A stretch of 64,000 bases of DNA, taken from the NCBI RefSeq assembly GCF_000523235.1, contig NZ_CP006850.1, positions 7,936,001 to 8,000,000 on the forward strand, read 5' to 3'. Both the position numbers and the translations under genes were made by a program. This DNA comes from Nocardia nova SH22a (GTDB lineage: Bacteria; Actinomycetota; Actinomycetes; Mycobacteriales; Mycobacteriaceae). Shown here piece by piece: positions 17,086-25,105 of this stretch (positions are counted from its first letter, which is position 1; every line of letters begins with the position of its first letter). The notes under the pieces were generated by a model, which searched no databases, had not been told where the DNA came from, and saw only the letters and a program-made list of their open reading frames with translations.

Positions 17086-18078
17086 CTATCGCAGCTGTCC
17101 CGACCGGGCCAGTTCGTCCAGGCGGTCGCGGATGTGGCGCACCCTGTCGTCGGGTGCGGGCTGCGGCGACCACGCCGACACCGACAGCCCGAACAGTGCC
17201 GCCGACTCCTGCACCGGAAGCGCCCGATTCCACAGTGCCGCACCGAGATCCGCGCCGTATCCGAGATCCACCGCGGCGCGGTCCGAACCGAATTCGATCC
17301 GCCGGACGATCGGGACGAGCGCACACGCGGCCACCTCGGGCGCGACCCGCAGCGCCACCGCGGCGGGCAGGCCGACGATCACCGTCGAGGCCGCGATCAC
17401 CGGGCAGGCGACGAGGATTCGGCTGATCGCATTCCAGCCCAGCCCGATCGGGCGGGCGGCGGCCGGTGACAACTGCCGCGTCACCCAGGCCCCGGCCGCG
17501 GCCGGGCCGGAGAGGAAGATCCGTTCCAACCCCACCAGCGGCAGATTGTAGAGCCGGAATACCAACTGGCACAGTGCGGTTCGACTGTGCAGATGTCCGC
17601 TCAGCGTCTGCGCCAGCACGGCCTCGAGTTCGGGCGGCGGCAGTTCGGCCACGCTCACCGCGATCATGCGAGGCGGCAGGGCCACCTCCCGGTCGCCGGT
17701 GCGCACCCACAGCGAATACGCGTCGGCCGGGACCCCGGCCCGCAGCGCCACCCGCTGCCACGCGGCACGCAGCATCGGCTGTTCACCGGGATCCGGCGGC
17801 CGCACCCCGAGCAGACCCGCCAGCCGGGGCCGCCCGGCACCCAGGAAGCATCCGACCGCCAGCGCCACACAGATCACCAGCCATCCGATCGCCAGAATGC
17901 CGGGGATCGAGAAATCCATCGCCAGCCCGAGCCCGTAGAGCAGCACGGTCAGCACGGCGGCCGACGGCAGCGCCGCCAGCAACAGCCCGGCCCAGGCGCG
18001 GATGTGATCGGCCGCCGAGGGCCGGACCGCGGTGCTCGGACCGGGTGAATTCACCTTCGCAGGATGGTCGGAGGTCAT
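17086..18078 (-). CDS. M48-like membrane protein lacking the zinc motif
   Basis: 330 residues with two hydrophobic helices near 25-75, then a soluble region and two more hydrophobic segments. The layout (membrane pair, then ELEAVLAQTLSGHLHSRTAL) resembles M48 (HtpX-like) membrane peptidases, in which this spot reads HExxH. Here the first His and the Glu are replaced and only one His remains, so zinc catalysis is unlikely. The C-terminal part (FGSDRAAVDLGYG) resembles the third-ligand region (ExxAD). Inferred: a catalytically dead paralogue with a scaffold or regulatory role. ATG 18078; the frame is open far upstream but antisense to the permease gene. Confidence 0.6.
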   Translation of the reverse strand: MTSDHPAKVNSPGPSTAVRPSAADHIRAWAGLLLAALPSAAVLTVLLYGLGLAMDFSIPGILAIGWLVICVALAVGCFLGAGRPRLAGLLGVRPPDPGEQPMLRAAWQRVALRAGVPADAYSLWVRTGDREVALPPRMIAVSVAELPPPELEAVLAQTLSGHLHSRTALCQLVFRLYNLPLVGLERIFLSGPAAAGAWVTRQLSPAAARPIGLGWNAISRILVACPVIAASTVIVGLPAAVALRVAPEVAACALVPIVRRIEFGSDRAAVDLGYGADLGAALWNRALPVQESAALFGLSVSAWSPQPAPDDRVRHIRDRLDELARSGQLR

Positions 18079-18216
18079 GCACCACGGTAAAGGGAGGCGA
18101 CAAACGTGCACGTCGGGGGGTGTTACACAGCGGTAACCGCGCGGAAAGACGGACACCACATCATGGCAGCACCCTCGAGGGGCCGCGCTGAGCGCGGGAA
18201 CGATGAGGAGTAGATC

Positions 18217-19860
18217 GTGGTGGATGTGCAATCCCGTCCGGCGACCGCTGTCGCCGCGACGAGGGAAACCCTGGAGGACTACACGCTGCGCTTCGCACCG
18301 CGCAGCTACCGGAAATGGAGTCCCGCCGTCGTCGGCGTCTCCGCGCTGGGCGGTATCGCCTATCTGGCGGACTTCTCGATCGGCGCGAACATCGGTATCG
18401 CCAACGGCACCGGAAATGCGCTGCTGGGCATCGGGATATTCGCGGTGATCATCATGATCACCGGATTTCCGCTGGCCTACTATGCCGCGCGCTACAACAT
18501 CGATCTGGATCTGATCACCCGCGGCAGCGGATTCGGGTACTACGGGTCGGTGATCACCAATCTGGTGTTCGCCTCGTTCACCTTCATCTTCTTCGCCACC
18601 GAGGGTTCGATCATGGCGCAGGGGTTGAATCTGGGCCTGCACATTCCGCTGTGGCTCGGCTATCTGGTCTCCACGCTGCTGATCTTCCCGCTGGTGATCT
18701 ACGGAATGAACACACTGGCGAAACTGCAGGTCTGGACGACCCCGCTGTGGCTGGTGCTGATGGTGCTGCCGTTCGTCTTCCTGCTCGTACGGCATCCGGA
18801 TTCGATCGATTCGTTCTTCGCCTATGGCGGTAAGGACGGCAGCGGGGTGAGCCTGTCCGGTGCGTTGCTCGCCGCGGGCGTGTGCCTGTCGCTGATCGCG
18901 CAGATCGCCGAGCAGATCGACTATCTGCGTTTCATGCCGCCGAAGACTCCGGACAATGCCCGTAAATGGTGGGGCTGGATGCTGCTGGCCGGTCCGGGAT
19001 GGGTGATCTTCGGTGCGATCAAACAGGTCGTCGGACTGTTCCTGGCCGTCTATCTGATCGCGAATCTGCCCGGTGCGCAGAACATCGCCAATCAGCCGGT
19101 GCATCAGTTCCTGGAGATCTACCGGGATATGGTGCCGTCCTGGCTGGCGATGACCCTAGCGGTGGTGCTGGTGGTGATCTCGCAGATCAAAATCAATGTG
19201 ACCAACGCCTATTCGGGTTCGCTGGCGTGGACCAACTCGTTCACCCGCGTCACCAAGACCTATCCGGGACGGCTGGTGTTCCTGGCCGTGAATCTGGCGA
19301 TCGCACTGGTGCTGATGGAAGCGAACATGTTCGACTTCCTCAACGACATCCTCGGCTTCTACGCCAACTGCGGTATCGCCTGGATCGTCACCGTCGCAAC
19401 GGATATCACGATCAACAAGTACGTGCTGAAGCTGTCGCCGAAGCAGCCCGAGTTCCGGCGCGGCATGCTCTACAACTTCAATCCGGTCGGACTCGTCGGA
19501 TTCGGATTGTCGGCGGTGCTGTCGATCATGACGTTCTTCGGGGTCTTCGGCTCGGCGCTGAAACCGTATTCGCCGATCATCGCCGTGGTGATCGCATTGG
19601 TCGCGACGCCGCTGACCGCGGTGCTCACCAAGGGCAAGTACTACCTGCGCCGCGACCACGACGGAATCGACCTGGAGATGTTCGACGAGCACGGAAATCC
19701 GTCCGGTGAAACGCTCACCTGCCATGTCACCGGACTGGATTTCGAACGGCCCGACATGATCGCCTCGGCGGTCCCCGGACCGGAGGGCGAAATCCAGTAC
19801 ATCAGCTCACTGGCGCTGTCCACGGACAAATCGGGCGACCACGTGCTGCCGCCGCGATAA
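18217..19860 (+). CDS. NCS1-type purine-cytosine permease family transporter
   Basis: 547 residues with about twelve membrane helices. The N-terminal WSPAVVGVSALGGIAYLADF and later LIAQIAEQIDYLRFMPPKTP are typical of the actinobacterial purine/cytosine permease family. The C-terminal ~70 residues are hydrophilic and cytoplasmic. Family members import nucleobases, hydantoins or related compounds with a cation; the substrate here is not predictable. GTG 18217 follows GAGGAG. It stands alone, with a strong terminator downstream. Confidence 0.8.
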   Translation: MVDVQSRPATAVAATRETLEDYTLRFAPRSYRKWSPAVVGVSALGGIAYLADFSIGANIGIANGTGNALLGIGIFAVIIMITGFPLAYYAARYNIDLDLITRGSGFGYYGSVITNLVFASFTFIFFATEGSIMAQGLNLGLHIPLWLGYLVSTLLIFPLVIYGMNTLAKLQVWTTPLWLVLMVLPFVFLLVRHPDSIDSFFAYGGKDGSGVSLSGALLAAGVCLSLIAQIAEQIDYLRFMPPKTPDNARKWWGWMLLAGPGWVIFGAIKQVVGLFLAVYLIANLPGAQNIANQPVHQFLEIYRDMVPSWLAMTLAVVLVVISQIKINVTNAYSGSLAWTNSFTRVTKTYPGRLVFLAVNLAIALVLMEANMFDFLNDILGFYANCGIAWIVTVATDITINKYVLKLSPKQPEFRRGMLYNFNPVGLVGFGLSAVLSIMTFFGVFGSALKPYSPIIAVVIALVATPLTAVLTKGKYYLRRDHDGIDLEMFDEHGNPSGETLTCHVTGLDFERPDMIASAVPGPEGEIQYISSLALSTDKSGDHVLPPR

Positions 19861-19881
19861 ATCCGCATCCGAGGAAATCCG

Positions 19882-19922
19882 CGACGAATGCCGCGCCCGG
19901 ATTCCGGGCGTGGCATTCGTCG
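19882..19922. terminator. bidirectional hairpin terminator
   Basis: 19-base stem with one G-T pair and a 3-base ATT loop, between the permease (ends 19860) and dcd (ends 19927), serving both convergent genes. Confidence 0.75.
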
Positions 19923-19926
19923 TGTG

Positions 19927-20517
19927 CTAGGACGGCGGCACGACGTCGCCGGGCAGGGGAAAGTTCAAATAGGCCCGCGACGGCGTGGGGCCGCGCTGAC
20001 CTTGGTATTTGGATCCGGCCGCGGCGCTGCCGTACGGGTTTTCCGACGGGCTGCTGAGCCGGAACAGGCACAGTTGGCCGATCTTCATCCCCGGCCACAG
20101 CGTGATCGGCAGATTGGCCACATTCGACAATTCCAGCGTGATGTGGCCGCTGAAACCCGGATCGATGAAACCGGCGGTGGAATGGGTCAGCAGTCCCAAT
20201 CGGCCCAGACTCGATTTACCTTCCAGCCGCCCGGCCAGATCATCGGGCAGCGTGCACACCTCGAGTGTCGATCCGAGGACGAATTCACCCGGATGCAGGA
20301 CGAACGGCTCCCCGTCCCCCGGTTCCACCAGGCTGGTGAGTTCGTCCTGCCGCTGGGCGGGATCGATATGGGTGTACCGGGTGTTGTTGAACACCCGGAA
20401 CATTCGATCCAGCCGCACATCGATACTCGACGGCTGAACCAATTTCTCGTCGAACGGTTCCAGCCCGAGTCGCCCGGCGGCGAGCTCGGCACGTATGTCG
20501 CGATCGGAAAGCAGCAC
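19927..20517 (-). CDS. dcd: dCTP deaminase (dUMP-forming type likely)
   Basis: 196 residues, very similar to M. tuberculosis Rv0321, which converts dCTP directly to dUMP for thymidylate synthesis. Seen: [11 protein letters not shown] start, [42 protein letters not shown] (catalytic Glu) and [17 protein letters not shown] 20517 aligns with the family start and has TAGGCT seven bases upstream, so the mRNA is probably leaderless. It stands alone; divergent from the EACC1/caspase pair. Confidence 0.93.
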   Translation of the reverse strand: MLLSDRDIRAELAAGRLGLEPFDEKLVQPSSIDVRLDRMFRVFNNTRYTHIDPAQRQDELTSLVEPGDGEPFVLHPGEFVLGSTLEVCTLPDDLAGRLEGKSSLGRLGLLTHSTAGFIDPGFSGHITLELSNVANLPITLWPGMKIGQLCLFRLSSPSENPYGSAAAGSKYQGQRGPTPSRAYLNFPLPGDVVPPS

Positions 20518-20524
20518 GGCGGCC

Positions 20525-20530
20525 AGCCTA
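20525..20530 (-). promoter_or_regulatory. -10 element for leaderless start of dcd
   Basis: TAGGCT on the minus strand, seven bases from GTG 20517, with no ribosome site between. Confidence 0.5.
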
Positions 20531-20763
20531 GTTACCGTCGGAATGCGGGCCGCATCGGCACAGCACCTGTGGCCCGCCGCCGCCCGGATTCCCCGACCTG
20601 GCGACATACCGGCAACCGCCGTCGAACGGCGAATGTGGCTCGGTCTCGGGGCAATTCGCGTCGATGACGTTCCGCGCGGGCCGCATTCGGGTATACAGTC
20701 CACTGACAGCGGCGGGGCGGAGTCGCCGGAATCGACTGTTCGACTGCCCGCGGGAGGGCGACA

Positions 20764-21123
20764 GTGAGCAATCAAGAAATCGTGGTGCGGTGTTCATTCC
20801 CCGATGTGGATCTCGCCACTGCCCACGATCTGTGCGACGACCTGCACTCGAGCATCGTGACGGGCGTCCCGGAGGCCGAGGTGACCCGGGAGCGCGACAA
20901 TCGGCTCCATCAGGATCTGGGCACCGTCCTGACCATCGCGCTGACCTCGCCCACCGTGGGTCTGATCGTGCGCGAACTGGGTCGCTGGGCGGCCCGGCGG
21001 CACGACGCCACGCTGCGCGTCACCGATACCGAAACCGGCGCGTCGCTGGAGGTCGAGGGCGCCCCGACGGCTCGGCACGAGCGGATGATGCGGGACTTCC
21101 TCGACGGCATCCGCCGTGCATGA
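20764..21123 (+). CDS. EACC1-like effector-associated small protein
   Basis: 119 residues. The N-terminal half is an alpha/beta domain ([20 protein letters not shown]). A hydrophobic segment, [21 protein letters not shown], follows, and the end has two short strands ([18 protein letters not shown]). This layout, next to a caspase-like gene, matches the effector-associated constant component 1 (EACC1) described by Aravind and colleagues in predicted conflict and regulated cell-death systems. GTG-free ATG-like start: GTG 20764 follows GGGAGGG. The last 8 bases overlap the caspase start, so the two are translationally coupled. It probably acts as an adaptor or membrane-proximal partner of the caspase. 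Confidence 0.68.
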   Translation: MSNQEIVVRCSFPDVDLATAHDLCDDLHSSIVTGVPEAEVTRERDNRLHQDLGTVLTIALTSPTVGLIVRELGRWAARRHDATLRVTDTETGASLEVEGAPTARHERMMRDFLDGIRRA

Positions 21124-23680
21124 TCCGGACAAGACCGTCGCCATCGTTCTCGGCGCCGGTAGTTGGCCCCGGATGCAGAAATTCACCGACGCACCGGCTT
21201 TCGGTCACACCGCCGCGGGGCTGGCCGAATATCTGGTCGACGAGCGCGGATTGGGCCTGGACAAGCAGAATGTGCTGAACCTGTTCGACAGCAAGATGTC
21301 CGCCGTACAGCACTTCGACCGGATCCGATCGTTTCTGCAGTCGCATATGCAGCGGACGAAAAGCCGGTCGGGCGACGGATTGCTGATCCTGGTCTCGTAT
21401 ATCGGGCACGGCGCATTCTTCGAACGTCACCGGTTCTACTGTCTGCTCCTGCGCGAAACCCACGAACCGGCGCTCGTGGAAAGCAGTATGCGGGTCACGG
21501 CACTGTCGAATACTCTGCGCACCGTCGCACCCCGCAGCGCCCGAATCGTCTTCCTGGACGCGTGTTTCGCGGGCCAGGCCGCCAACGATTTCCGGCAGGG
21601 CGTGGAAAGGGAGGCCACGGCGGAAGAACCGGCGGCGAACAGTGAGCCGCTGCGCCAGGCCGAGCCCCAGATCAACGAAATCCTCGAAGACGAGAAGGAC
21701 GCCGTCGGCAAACGCAACGGTTCCGCCGCACCCGTCCCCGTCCCCGCACCGAATGCCGCCGCACCCGCCTATCTCATCGCGCCGCGCGGCGTCGCGCTGC
21801 TCTGTGCCGCCAGTTCCAGAGATCCCGCCCGGCTGGAGGGCGAGGATTCCTACACATTGTTCGGAAGGGCACTGCTGGATGTGCTCGCGGAGGGAGACGG
21901 CGGCGGCAAGCCGGCTCTGACCCTGCGTGAGATCCGCGACCTCATCGCTTCGAGAATGGAGGATGCCGAGCCGGATGCCGCACAGCCGGAGGTGCATTCG
22001 CCGCATCAGGATCACCATGACCTCGCCGATGTGGCGCTGTTCCCCAATCGCCGCGCCCCGGCGAACAATTCCCGGGAGCACCCCAAACCCCGGCGCGGCC
22101 GCCGGCTCACCACGGTGGCGGCGGTGGTGACGGTCGCGGTAGTCGTCGGCGCGGCAGTGACCGGAGCGGGGGTGTATCGGCACTACTCCGACGCGGAATA
22201 CCGTGCGGCGCACTGTGATACCGAGTTCCCGGAGCTGGTGAACAAGGGAGCGGAATGTATCGGACTCACCGACGGCTCGTTCAAACTGTTCCAGCCCGCC
22301 GATCCGGACGAGACGATCGAGAATCGAATCGCCCTGGTGGAGCACACGATTGCCGCCCAGAACGACGAAGCCCTGGCACAGCACCGCGCCCATCCCGGGC
22401 GGCCGTATGTCACGCTCATCGATCTCGAGGCATTGACCGCGGCCGAGGGCGGCACCTCGGCGGGGTTGACCGCGGAACGCGAGAGCATGGAAGGTATCGC
22501 CGTCGCCCAGCGTCGGCAGCTCGATTCCGATGACCCGGACAGCCCGCTGATCCGCATGCTGATCGGCAATGCCGGGCGTGATATGCGCTACGGCCCGGAA
22601 CTTGCCACCCAGATCATCGACGCCGCCCGCAAGGACCCCACCATCGTGGGCGTCGTCGGACTGAATCTGAGCAATCAGGCCACCAAGGCCACCGTGGCCC
22701 AATTGAACGACGCCCATATCCCGACCGTCGCCACCACGCTGTCGTTCGACTATCTCGCCGACTGGATTCCGCGCTATATCCAGGTGGCGCCGCAGGATCG
22801 CAACGAGGCCGCGACCGCGGCCGGATTCGCGGCGCACCTGGGGATCGGCAAACAGGCCCGGATCTACTACTCGGCCGATCCCAATGACCTCTACAGCGCG
22901 AATCTGCGCGACGATGCCGTCTACTGGTTCCGGAGATTCGGATTCACCGTGCAGGCAACGGCTTTCACGCCGACGGGGCAGTCCACCGAGGCGCAGCGGC
23001 CCCACCCCGGCGACCGGCTGATCGGCGATGCCGCCACCGCCGGGGGCGACAATTGTTCCGCCGACGGGGTCGCCTTCTTCGCCGCACGCGGCGTTCCGGA
23101 ATTCGGCAAATTCGCCGGTGGCGTGGCGTCCTGCGGCGGTACCCACACCGTCATCATCGGCGGCGACGATGTCACCCGGCACGTCGCCGATGCCGCCGCG
23201 CGCCGTCGAATCGCCTCCGTGCCTTACTATTTCATGTCCTTCACCCCCGTGCCCGGCACCGAATCCGAGATCGGCCCGGCACAGGATTTCTACGCGAGAT
23301 TCGAGAATCTGTTCAGCTTCGAACGCGGTGATCAGCGCGCGGTCGACGGACACGCCGCCCTCGCCTACGACGCCACCCAGGTGTACATCGCGGCCGTCGC
23401 CGACCTGCATCGCGACGGCACCCTGCCCGGCGCCGACGCCCTGTCCCGCCAGATCACCGAGATCGGCACATTCCAGGGCGCCACCGGCACCTTCCAGTAC
23501 GGCGGTCAGGTGCGCCCCAATGTGCCCAGGCACAAACCGGTCACGGTGATGCGGGTGCAGGACGGCGATGTCATCCCGGAACTCCAGGCGTACTGCGGTG
23601 AACTCGCGGGCGGGACCCGCTCCCCGGAGTCCTGGTGTCCGGACGACGCCGACGACAATCCTCCGGCGCCGCCGCGATAG
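21116..23680 (+). CDS. transmembrane caspase-like protein with periplasmic-binding-type receptor domain
   Basis: 854 residues. Residues 1-310 form a C14 caspase-like domain with the His-Cys dyad visible at H98 (SYIGHGAFF) and C150 (FLDACFAG), interrupted by an acidic low-complexity insert. A basic stretch and one membrane helix (VAAVVTVAVVVGAAVTGAG, about 333-353) follow. Residues ~415-840 resemble a type-I periplasmic-binding fold as in branched-chain amino-acid receptors (DPTIVGVVGLNLSNQATKAT; AALAYDATQVYIAAVADL). By the positive-inside rule the caspase is cytoplasmic and the binding domain outside. Inferred: a ligand-gated membrane protease in an EACC1-associated conflict system. GTG 21116 overlaps the upstream stop. 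The C-terminus has a Pro-rich tail. Confidence 0.8.
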   Translation: MHDPDKTVAIVLGAGSWPRMQKFTDAPAFGHTAAGLAEYLVDERGLGLDKQNVLNLFDSKMSAVQHFDRIRSFLQSHMQRTKSRSGDGLLILVSYIGHGAFFERHRFYCLLLRETHEPALVESSMRVTALSNTLRTVAPRSARIVFLDACFAGQAANDFRQGVEREATAEEPAANSEPLRQAEPQINEILEDEKDAVGKRNGSAAPVPVPAPNAAAPAYLIAPRGVALLCAASSRDPARLEGEDSYTLFGRALLDVLAEGDGGGKPALTLREIRDLIASRMEDAEPDAAQPEVHSPHQDHHDLADVALFPNRRAPANNSREHPKPRRGRRLTTVAAVVTVAVVVGAAVTGAGVYRHYSDAEYRAAHCDTEFPELVNKGAECIGLTDGSFKLFQPADPDETIENRIALVEHTIAAQNDEALAQHRAHPGRPYVTLIDLEALTAAEGGTSAGLTAERESMEGIAVAQRRQLDSDDPDSPLIRMLIGNAGRDMRYGPELATQIIDAARKDPTIVGVVGLNLSNQATKATVAQLNDAHIPTVATTLSFDYLADWIPRYIQVAPQDRNEAATAAGFAAHLGIGKQARIYYSADPNDLYSANLRDDAVYWFRRFGFTVQATAFTPTGQSTEAQRPHPGDRLIGDAATAGGDNCSADGVAFFAARGVPEFGKFAGGVASCGGTHTVIIGGDDVTRHVADAAARRRIASVPYYFMSFTPVPGTESEIGPAQDFYARFENLFSFERGDQRAVDGHAALAYDATQVYIAAVADLHRDGTLPGADALSRQITEIGTFQGATGTFQYGGQVRPNVPRHKPVTVMRVQDGDVIPELQAYCGELAGGTRSPESWCPDDADDNPPAPPR

Positions 23681-23759
23681 CCCGGAATTTCCTCCCGATC
23701 CGGACCCGTCCGGCATGCTGTGCACATCGAACCAACTCTTATGCGAGCAGGACGCGACC

Positions 23760-24407
23760 ATGACCGGTGATCCGGAGCTCATCTCCCTACGCCTGGCCGA
23801 CGACGCGGCCCCGCCCTCGTGCGCGGTGAGTGGTGGCGCAAGGGCCGGTGCGCAGCGCGAACTCGCGGCCCTGCTCACGGCCACCGGCACCGGCAATCGT
23901 GAGGCGTTCACCGGGCTCTACCGGGCCACCAGCCCGCGGGTGTTCGGCCTGGCGTTGCGGATCCTGCGCAGTCACAGCGCGGCCGAGGAGGTCACCCAGG
24001 AGGTGTACCTGCAGGTCTGGACGGCCGCCGAACGCTACGACCCGAAGCTGTCGACGCCGATCGGCTGGCTCATGATGATCACCCATCGGCGTGCGGTCGA
24101 CCGGGTGCGCACCGAGGAGTCCTCGACGGTCCGCGATCGGGTCTACGGGCACGCGCATCTGGGTCGCGATCACGACGCCGTCGCCGAGACCGTCGGGCAG
24201 CGGCTCGAGGAACAGGCGGTGGCGCACTGCCTGGCCACCCTCACCGACACCCAGCGCGAGGCGATCGACCTGGCGTATTACGGCGGGCGCACCTATCGGG
24301 AGGTCGCCGATCAGCTCGATGCCCCGCTGTCGACGGTCAAGAGCCGTATCCGTGACGCCCTGAAGCGGCTGCACAACTGCCTGTCGGGGGTGGCCTCCCA
24401 TGCCTGA
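23760..24407 (+). CDS. sigK: ECF RNA polymerase sigma factor SigK
   Basis: 215 residues. Region 2 (SPRVFGLALRILRSHSAAEE, VTQEVYLQVW) and region 4 (LTDTQREAIDLAYYGGRTYR, LSTVKSRIRDALKRL) are clear. THRRAVDRVR and the following anti-sigma gene match the SigK/RskA pair of mycobacteria. In M. tuberculosis SigK drives secreted antigen genes and is released by stepwise proteolysis of RskA. ATG 23760 follows AGGAC; an in-frame ATG at 23714 is possible. The stop overlaps the rskA start by 8 bases. It is probably autoregulated, but I could not identify its promoter with confidence. Confidence 0.85.
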   Translation: MTGDPELISLRLADDAAPPSCAVSGGARAGAQRELAALLTATGTGNREAFTGLYRATSPRVFGLALRILRSHSAAEEVTQEVYLQVWTAAERYDPKLSTPIGWLMMITHRRAVDRVRTEESSTVRDRVYGHAHLGRDHDAVAETVGQRLEEQAVAHCLATLTDTQREAIDLAYYGGRTYREVADQLDAPLSTVKSRIRDALKRLHNCLSGVASHA

Positions 24408-25104
24408 TCCGCTGGACCTGGCCTATCCGTACGCGCTGGACGCGGTCAGCGATGCCGAACGCGACGATATCGAGCGGCAGCTCGCCGCCGACGGCGAACT
24501 CGCCCGGACCTTCACCACGGTGGTGCGCGATATCCGCGACACGATGGGGGAACTGTCCGTCCTCGACGCGACCGATCCCGCGCCGGAGTTGGAGAGCCGC
24601 ATCCTGGCCGAACTCGATCGCCTCCGCCCGGCCACCGTCGTGCCGATCACCCGCACCGCACACCGGCGGCGGTGGCTGGCCGCGGCGGCCGCCGCGGTGG
24701 TCGCCGCGGGTATCGGCGGAGGCATCCTGGCACAGCAGCACGCCACCCGGGTCACCGGTCCACCGAGTGCGGAACAGATTCTGCACCAGCCGGATTCGCA
24801 CGCCGCGAGCACTCCGCTGAATACCGGCGGCACGCTCACGGTGCGGGCGTCTCCTGGAATGGGCGCTGCCACAGTCGCTTTCGACGACATACCCGCGGCG
24901 CCGGACGGCCGTGTCTATCAACTGTGGGTGGTTCCGCCCAGCGGCGCCCCGCGGTCGGCGGGCGTCCTGGACCGGATGCCGACGCCCGCCGCGCCGCTGG
25001 TGACCACCTATCGCAGCGGCGACACCCTGGCCGTCACGGTGGAACCCGCCGGTGGTTCCCCCGCGCCGACGACCACGCCGATCGGCGCGGTACCGATGAG
25101 CTGA
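24400..25104 (+). CDS. rskA: anti-sigma-K factor RskA
   Basis: 234 residues. The N-terminal anti-sigma domain begins LDLAYPYALDAVSDAERDD, the RskA-type helix bundle without zinc cysteines. One membrane helix lies near 90-108 (WLAAAAAAVVAAGIGGGIL). The extracytoplasmic RskA C-terminal domain contains GRVYQLWVVPPSGAP and ends GAVPMS. Family knowledge: it holds SigK at the membrane until cleaved. It overlaps sigK by 8 bases, so the two are co-translated. The end is one base from the convergent exporter's stop. Confidence 0.87.
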   Translation: MPDPLDLAYPYALDAVSDAERDDIERQLAADGELARTFTTVVRDIRDTMGELSVLDATDPAPELESRILAELDRLRPATVVPITRTAHRRRWLAAAAAAVVAAGIGGGILAQQHATRVTGPPSAEQILHQPDSHAASTPLNTGGTLTVRASPGMGAATVAFDDIPAAPDGRVYQLWVVPPSGAPRSAGVLDRMPTPAAPLVTTYRSGDTLAVTVEPAGGSPAPTTTPIGAVPMS

Positions 25105-25105
25105 G

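Noticed and set aside
17086..19104. A 672-codon version of the M48-like gene
   Set aside because: The extra N-terminal half is antisense to the NCS1 permease and low-complexity. The real protein begins at 18078 just before its membrane helices.
21020..23911. A 963-codon minus-strand frame across the caspase gene
   Set aside because: Gly/Arg-rich shadow without any motif; the plus strand has caspase dyad, membrane helix and binding-domain features plus translational coupling.
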